NCBI GenBank assembly: GCA_947284805.1
Contig: OX369281.1
Location: forward strand, 7,256,501 to 7,320,500
DNA: 64,000 bases
Source of the DNA: Coleophora flavipennella
Lineage: Eukaryota > Arthropoda > Insecta > Lepidoptera > Coleophoridae
Direction: 5' to 3'
Positions 63,101-64,000 of this stretch are shown here, piece by piece. Both the position numbers and the translations under genes were made by a program. The number at the start of each line of letters is the position of its first letter. Within the stretch, counting starts at the first letter, position 1. The notes under the pieces were generated by a model. That model was given only the letters and a program-made list of their open reading frames with translations. It was not told the DNA's origin and did not search any database.

Positions 63101-64000
63101 ACCATCGTACAACATTTAACACTATGCATGTTTTAAATGGCTTTTATAGATTCTGGCTCGTATAGTGCTAAACCTTTACTGTTCATGAAATACAGCCCGC
63201 TGACATACAGACAGACAGACAGATGGAGAAACAGAAATATTGCCCTTAGCAGCATCTCATGTGGTAAGTGTCGATGATCCCTTAAAATTTAAGTCGGCAC
63301 CAATATTCCCCAACGTAATGTGGAACTGTGTACATTGATGTTTGGCGCAAGACTTGACGCTATCAGTTAGCCAGATGAGCTTACAAAATGCCCTACTACG
63401 AATCAAACCGAGTGTTACTTCCACAGGGAATCGAACCCGCGACATTATGCCACGGAGGTGGTTAATCGTTAATGTTAGTCGTTAATTAATGGTTACATAA
63501 TAATAGTTTAGTGTTAATTTATTTTAAGCATACAGCGTCAGTTCCTTAGAAACTTTTCAAGCAAGCGAGTCGAGTCCACTGAATGCGATATTTTGTTTAT
63601 ACTTACACTGTAATATTTTTGTTCCAACATGTTGAGCTATGTATGTAAAAGTATGTATTTGTAAAACTTATATTAATATATGTATTTGGCTAAATATCAG
63701 ACCAGTAACACTCGCTGCCAAAGAAAAATTTTCGAGTTGTCATATAAGTATAATTGTTTAAATAACAATAATATACTATATACAGCTAGGTGGATGTTAC
63801 TGTAATGGCTGCCTTTGAGATGTTATTGTATTTTTTTTTCAAATTCCGTGAATTAAAAGGAAAATGTTTGTTCAAAAAAAAACGGAAAAATGTCTCAAAT
63901 GATGATGACGTCACCTTTCGGCTCCGCATGCTTGGCTTCGTCGTTCTCCTTCTTGACGGGGCTGCCGCGGTCGCGGCTGCGTCTCTTCGTCGACCGCCGC
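46777..64000 (-). CDS. RS-domain nuclear protein of splicing type, 3' nine exons
   Basis: Minus-strand join of 63915-64000 (continues outside), 61048-61186, 60551-60642, 55844-55946, 54208-54339, 52006-52080, 49275-49382, 48329-48444 and 46777-48143. All introns are GT-AG and all phases agree, giving 738 residues. Order: RRSTKRRSRDRG and acidic Lys/Glu-rich segments, several Arg-Ser/Arg-Glu modules, a short conserved-looking stretch (IIKERLEKSVSIPRK, ENLAERLQKKSLERISVP), then a long KKxS/SDSE-rich tail with KKHKKHKKHKK and C-terminal LEKKLRERALKSMKK. Such sequences are typical of nuclear-speckle proteins such as the SRRM and PPIG-like families. The defining N-terminal domain is outside the window, so no symbol is given. 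Confidence 0.88.
48329..48444 (-). CDS. RS gene exon
   Basis: Acceptor TTGACAG (plus CTGTC at 48445), donor G|GTAAGT (plus ACTTAC at 48323-48328). Reads DRRSRGKDRRSRDRKSRERR then SSDIIKERLEKSVSIPRK. Phase 2 in, phase 1 out. Confidence 0.9.
48885..49130 (-). mobile_element. LINE 3'-end fragment in an RS-gene intron
   Basis: CCGCCGAAGGACGTCCACTG, CACCAGATCATCGGTCCACC, GGCCATCTGTTCTACGAGCT, CTTAAGTTAAGCAATTCTGA. Directly followed at 49138-49257 by a forward SINE-A 3' end (TCGACCAAATGCACTGGGCC to TATATGAGCTGATATGATGA). Confidence 0.7.
49275..49382 (-). CDS. RS gene exon (symmetric, 36 codons)
   Basis: Acceptor ACGCAG, donor AG|GTAACC. Encodes SRDRRRSRSRRRSRSRRRSG and RVSPPRRSRDRRSRS. Phase 2 on both sides, 108 bases; GC-rich. 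Confidence 0.9.
49877..50050. mobile_element. 174-bp pogo/Tigger-like MITE, second copy
   Basis: CAGTGTTAATTCTATATAGT to AAAGAGCATACACTG, flanked by TA. Same length and interior as 16861-17034. 50052-50620 beyond it shows no recognised element. Confidence 0.72.
50625..50815. mobile_element. Fold-back element (about 190 bp)
   Basis: CACTTCACATATTTCTTGAG, ATGACTAATTTTACCGCATT, TTTTTACGGGTGT on the left; the reverse complement on the right. The loop holds AACCTTACTGGTTG twice. A SINE-B tail (GATGATGCCAAGGGCTTACC) follows at 50830. Confidence 0.75.
50965..51360 (-). mobile_element. LINE 3' end in an RS-gene intron
   Basis: Antisense copy from CATATCAGGCGAAGGACGTT to GTAAGCGACCATG. The opposite strand reads MAGHIARRTDVRWGSKVIEW and GRPPTRWTDDLVKIAGR in one frame, the C-terminal region of this LINE family's polyprotein. 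Confidence 0.78.
51430..51744 (-). mobile_element. Variant SINE with alternative 3' half, second copy
   Basis: Head at the 51744 end (GCGTCGGTGGCTCAACTGGT), body to about 51583 as in SINE-A, then GACCTTCATACACATCTGG, TTGCCTGGTGCTGCACTTAG and AATTAACCGTGCTATCCAAG as at 9226-9370. The usual AGCTGATATGATG tail is missing. Confidence 0.72.
51750..51906 (-). mobile_element. LINE 3'-end fragment
   Basis: ATCATCATATCAGCCGAAAA, CGTCCACTGCTGGACAAAAG, CTTCACCAGACCGTCGGCCC, GGGAGGCCTGCCTAGGCTAC. Confidence 0.7.
52006..52080 (-). CDS. RS gene exon (symmetric, 25 codons)
   Basis: Acceptor TTTAAG, donor AG|GTAATT. Encodes SRERRRSIERRRRTRSRSRR and RSRD. Phase 2 on both sides, 75 bases. Confidence 0.88.
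52208..52850. mobile_element. Long imperfect fold-back in an RS-gene intron
   Basis: Left CTTGAAAATAGGTGAGTCGA, TTCTAATGAAACTTTATGTA, AACAAGTCACGAAATT; right AATTTCGTGACTTGCTTATG, TAAAGTTTCATAACAATCGG, ATCCATTTTCAAGAAG. Arms of about 290 bases continue through CTATCCAAAAATA/ATATTTGGATAG near the centre. A GATA run ends it at 52843. Confidence 0.65.
53083..53332. mobile_element. 'GTTCCGTACC' family element
   Basis: AACGGTCAAGCGCGAGTCAG, AAGGGTTCCGTACCATCATA, TTGTTATAGCGGCAACAGAA, GACAGCGAAGTCTTAGTAAT, TACTGAACCCTAAAAAG. Confidence 0.65.
53851..54111. mobile_element. TA-flanked MITE, 261 bp
   Basis: GGGATGACGACTACTAGTCA to CTGATGCTGTCGTCATCCC, flanked by TA. Second copy at 55328-55581. Interior landmark GAAATACCTAGGCGTGACGT. 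Tc1/mariner-type MITE inferred from the TA duplication. Confidence 0.8.
54208..54339 (-). CDS. RS gene exon (symmetric, 44 codons, Arg-Glu rich)
   Basis: Acceptor GATGACAG, donor AG|GTATGC. Encodes SKSHRRSSRRRSVDRRERER and then alternating RE/RERR. Phase 2 on both sides, 132 bases, strongly GC-rich on a minus-strand purine tract. Confidence 0.9.
54420..55000. other. Repeat-like intronic sequence, unassigned
   Basis: Includes ACTTCAAACAGGAAACTAAG, GGTTCCCCTCGATTTCTCTG and ATGCCATAAAATCCTGGTTT, which reads like a dispersed element. A minus-strand open frame of about 155 codons has no recognisable domain and is not called. Confidence 0.4.
55317..55807 (+). mobile_element. Helitron interrupted by a MITE
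   Basis: The 5' end TCCTACTAATA (55317-55327, preceded by A) continues after the MITE as TATTATAAATGTGAGGTGTA (55582 on) and ends GCCGCGGGCTGACGGCTAG, followed by T. The intact TCCTACTAATATTATAAATG 5' end is restored simply by reading across the MITE. Confidence 0.82.
55328..55581. mobile_element. TA-flanked MITE inside the Helitron (254 bp)
   Basis: GGGATGACGAATGCTAGTCA to TCATGCTGTCGTCATCCC; TA at 55326-55327 and 55582-55583. About 90% similar by eye to 53851-54111. Confidence 0.82.
55844..55946 (-). CDS. RS gene exon
   Basis: Acceptor ATTTTAG, donor AG|GTATGC. Encodes GSAKKQSSHKKRQYRSNRDS and SGSASPRRSARRE. Phase 1 in, phase 2 out. The Helitron ends only 36 bases past its donor site. Confidence 0.88.
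57148..57463 (+). mobile_element. SINE-A, full length with 11-bp target duplication
   Basis: AAAGCGTCGGTGGCTCAACC to GACGTATATGAGCTGTTATA and an ATA-rich tail. ATCAATTACGT at 57137-57147 and 57464-57474 is the target duplication. It lies directly upstream of the nuclease-like remnant. Confidence 0.88.
57475..58459 (+). pseudogene. C-terminal half of multicopy PIN/FEN-like nuclease-type gene, frameshifted
   Basis: Part 1 (57475-57819) reads QTKARNFLADGIQQVQHAKT, EEADTRLFLHISHAVQHC and RTVDTDVVVVAIALYSGL. Part 2 (57848-58459) continues QLVNKLGPEKCSGMLFFHAF, TGCDTVSGFCGKGKKSFW, and ends in a Cys-rich tail CSCRSCIKGRCICRKSGLPC before TGA. The two parts are one base out of frame because of a 28-base insertion (57820-57847). 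The EEAD, DTD and GCD acidic motifs fit a PIN/FEN-like nuclease fold (inference). Similar genes are multicopy and repeat-associated in many invertebrates. The N-terminal half is missing, no start is visible, and a SINE sits at the break. AATAAA at 58503. Probably non-functional. Confidence 0.75.
57820..57847 (-). mobile_element. 28-base SINE-A 3' terminal insertion
   Basis: ATCATCATTACAGCTCATAT, ACGTCAC is the reverse complement of the extreme SINE 3' end (ACGTATATGAGCTG plus ATGATG). Removing it restores the frame of the interrupted gene. TCACCA is found at both edges as a possible short target duplication. Confidence 0.75.
58751..59000 (-). mobile_element. SINE-A, head-truncated
   Basis: GATGATAACAGCTCATATAC to GTCCAGATTTGAACCCGG; stops inside the B box and is followed by TTTTT. 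Confidence 0.82.
59415..60045. other. Intronic, nothing recognised
   Basis: AT-rich part of the large RS-gene intron (55947-60550). No exon or repeat end identified. Confidence 0.4.
60047..60368 (+). mobile_element. SINE-B, full length
   Basis: Head CGCCTCCATCGCGTAATGGT, B box TGGTTCGATTCCCGG; body AGCCCGCCTGGCTAGCTACC; tail GGGCTTACCAATTGTGGATA. Confidence 0.82.
60551..60642 (-). CDS. RS gene exon
   Basis: Acceptor GTTTTAG, donor C|GTAAGT. Encodes STDGKDAGNNKVANKSRRSS and SERRSSSASS. Phase 2 in, phase 1 out. Confidence 0.88.
61048..61186 (-). CDS. RS gene exon (Lys/Glu-rich)
   Basis: Acceptor CTCCACAG, donor AA|GTAAGTA. Encodes ENGKSPEKKETEEDKKKEEV, NHNSATESAKEETKEEGRKS and RSASPA. Only this phase is open; the other two hit stops. 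Confidence 0.9.
61572..61898. mobile_element. 'GTTCCGTACC' family element
   Basis: CGGCCCAGTTTGAGTCAAAA, TAGGGTTCCGTACCATCATA, with an internal duplication of TTCCGTAC..ATCATACTAGA (61606 and 61643), then TTGTTATAGCGGCAACAGAA and GGGTACGGAACCCTAATAAA. Flanked by sequences that pair with each other (61365-61460 and 61900-62010 share ATAGGTTT/AAACCTA and GAGAGTGC/GCACTCTC-like ends). Confidence 0.65.
62284..62362 (+). mobile_element. LINE 3' terminus
   Basis: TCGTCGTGGAAATCCTTGGG, GGCCTATGTCCAGCAGTGGA, CGTCCTTCGGCTGATATGAT, GATGATGATGATC. 62363-62600 past it is unassigned. Confidence 0.75.
62617..62912 (+). mobile_element. SINE-B
   Basis: GGAGGTCGCGGGTTCGATTC, CCGGCGGGGTCAA, GCCCGCCTGGCTAGCTACCA, tail CAAGGGTTTACCAAATGTGA with poly(A). 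The first part of the head is diverged. Confidence 0.78.
63064..63230. mobile_element. 'GTTCCG' family fragment
   Basis: AACCGGTCAGACTCGCACAC, GGGTTTCGTACCATCGTAC, TTCATGAAATACAGCCCGCT, CAGACAGACAGACAGATGG. A reverse SINE-B head-like piece (CAGGGAATCGAACCCGCGAC) follows at 63424. 63450-63914 shows nothing recognised. Confidence 0.5.
63915..64000 (-). CDS. RS gene exon, cut by window end
   Basis: Donor G|GTGACG (plus CAC before 63915). Encodes RRSTKRRSRDRGSPVKKEND and EAKHAEPK. The phase-1 exit is the only one that fits the next exon. Continues beyond 64000. Confidence 0.85.

Overview
The window looks like AT-rich genomic DNA of a moth or butterfly. Coding exons are split by long introns, and introns and intergenic DNA are packed with elements typical of Lepidoptera: tRNA-headed SINEs, 3' ends of an endonuclease/reverse-transcriptase LINE, TC...CTAG Helitrons, TTAA and TA MITEs, and the 'GTTCCGTACC' repeat family. 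There are no bacterial-style operons, rRNAs, convincing tRNA genes or CRISPR arrays.

Three real genes and one dead gene are visible. (1) Plus strand, 19-16032: the 3' part of a large collagen-like gene. Five exons join in phase into at least 1,770 residues. Nearly all are Gly-X-Pro triplets (X mostly Gln, Tyr, Lys, Thr, His), followed by a distinct Pro/Cys-containing C-terminal domain. The 5' end, with any signal peptide, lies before the window. (2) Plus strand, 43467-46335: a complete two-exon, 228-residue glycine/tyrosine-rich secreted protein of cuticular (CPG-like) type. (3) Minus strand, 64000-46777: the last nine exons of an RS-domain nuclear protein of splicing-factor type, ending in a long Lys/Ser/Glu/Asp-rich exon. 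Its 5' end lies past the window end. Genes 2 and 3 converge tail to tail, with poly(A) signals about 30 bases apart. (4) 57475-58459: the C-terminal half of a multicopy invertebrate gene with PIN/FEN-like acidic motifs. Its 5' side is interrupted by a SINE and it is frameshifted by a 28-base SINE-tail insertion.

About 16.4-43.3 kb shows no gene. It holds SINEs, LINE fragments, fold-back elements, Helitrons and three tandem arrays (173-bp units at 28.9-29.7 kb, 68-bp units at 31.3-31.7 kb, about 105-bp units at 35.1-36.15 kb).

The most informative hunt results come from the window acting as its own control. A TTAA fold-back MITE (29836-30204) and a microsatellite-carrying Helitron (20991-21468) each have an unoccupied paralogous site elsewhere in the window, which fixes their ends and target preference. 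Other results are nested insertions readable base by base (a MITE inside a SINE target duplication, a MITE inside a Helitron), SINEs sharing the LINE 3' tail, a SINE with swapped 3' half, a SINE with inverted head, a duplicated stop-codon segment in the RS gene, and a possible undescribed composite element around the nuclease-like remnant.
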